A stretch of DNA of 5,173 nt from Holophaga sp. Its GTDB lineage: Bacteria > Acidobacteriota > Holophagae > Holophagales > Holophagaceae. The stretch lies in contig JAUYES010000703.1 in NCBI GenBank assembly GCA_030691225.1, forward strand, positions 1 through 5,173, read 5' to 3'. Shown in pieces: positions 4,997 to 5,173 of the stretch. The first letter of the stretch is position 1; every line of letters begins with the position of its first letter. The position numbers were made by a program, and so were the translations under genes. The notes under the pieces were generated by a model. The model saw only the letters and a list, made by a program, of their open reading frames with translations, had not been told where the DNA came from and made no database searches.

Positions 4997-5173
4997 ATGG
5001 GTATTGAATTTTCTATTCTGGGCCGGGGCCGCGCTGGACGCTCCCTCGCGGCGGCTTGGGGCTCGCGAGTGGCCTTGCTGCCTCACGATGCCCGTCCGGA
5101 AGGGGGCGTGATCCTCGCGGTTCCAGACGGGGCCATCGGCCTTCTTGCTTCGTTTTTTTCGGGCCGCTGTGTT
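4997..5173 (+). CDS. Rossmann-like/DUF2520 protein (5' part, runs off right edge)
   Basis: The first 59 codons are present and still open at the window end. Residues 4-14 (EFSILGRGRAG) form a beta strand and a GxGxxG dinucleotide-binding turn; RSLAAAW begins the following helix. VILAVPDGAI (38-47) matches the fourth-strand 'VPDxxI' motif of the Rossmann-like domain that precedes DUF2520. These proteins resemble NAD(P)-dependent oxidoreductases related to F420/NADP and pyrroline-5-carboxylate reductases, but their substrate is not established. Only about 23 residues separate the GxGxxG turn from the VILAVPD strand, fewer than I expect, so this is a compact version. ATG 4997 fits the family start; an in-frame TTG at 4979 is an alternative, and no good ribosome binding site is seen. 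The next expected part, a DUF2520 domain starting near a conserved HP motif, lies outside. Confidence 0.75.
   Translation, partial: MGIEFSILGRGRAGRSLAAAWGSRVALLPHDARPEGGVILAVPDGAIGLLASFFSGRCV

Noticed and set aside
4961..5086. N-terminal extension of the helical protein gene to ATG 5086
   Set aside because: It would overlap the start of the DUF2520 gene on the other strand and is low-complexity Arg/Ser/Ala sequence typical of an antisense frame.

Overview
The window is dense bacterial DNA, moderately GC-rich by eye, with almost no spacer and no RNA genes, mobile elements or CRISPR. The proteins (a PLP aminotransferase with the PQxKLGW / LVLSLLTP signature, a DUF4178 zinc-ribbon membrane protein next to DUF350, ElbB, and a compact Rossmann/DUF2520 protein) suggest an environmental Gram-negative, possibly an acidobacterium of the Holophaga/Geothrix type. 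That placement is from memory of similar proteins and is weak.

Left half (1-3484, minus strand). Read in the direction of transcription, a class I/II aminotransferase is followed after 66 bp by a 652-residue double zinc-ribbon/DUF4178 membrane protein. Next come a 59-residue secreted or membrane-anchored small protein and the first 38 codons of a DUF350 membrane protein that runs off the left edge. The last three are packed as a translationally coupled unit: the small gene starts 8 bp after the DUF4178 stop, and its own stop overlaps the DUF350 start. I recall DUF4178 and DUF350 as partners in a poorly understood membrane/polyamine-linked module, which makes this the most interesting part of the window.

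Middle (3485-3584) is a divergent control region between the aminotransferase and elbB. It holds three inverted repeats in a row, and the elbB ribosome binding site could take part in alternative pairings.

Right half. elbB (plus strand, DJ-1/PfpI glyoxalase family) converges on an unrecognised minus-strand gene for an alpha-helical, tryptophan-rich protein; one CTAG tetranucleotide supplies both stop codons. That gene diverges, across a 36-bp gap with a small perfect palindrome, from a plus-strand gene encoding the start of a Rossmann-like/DUF2520 protein cut by the right edge.
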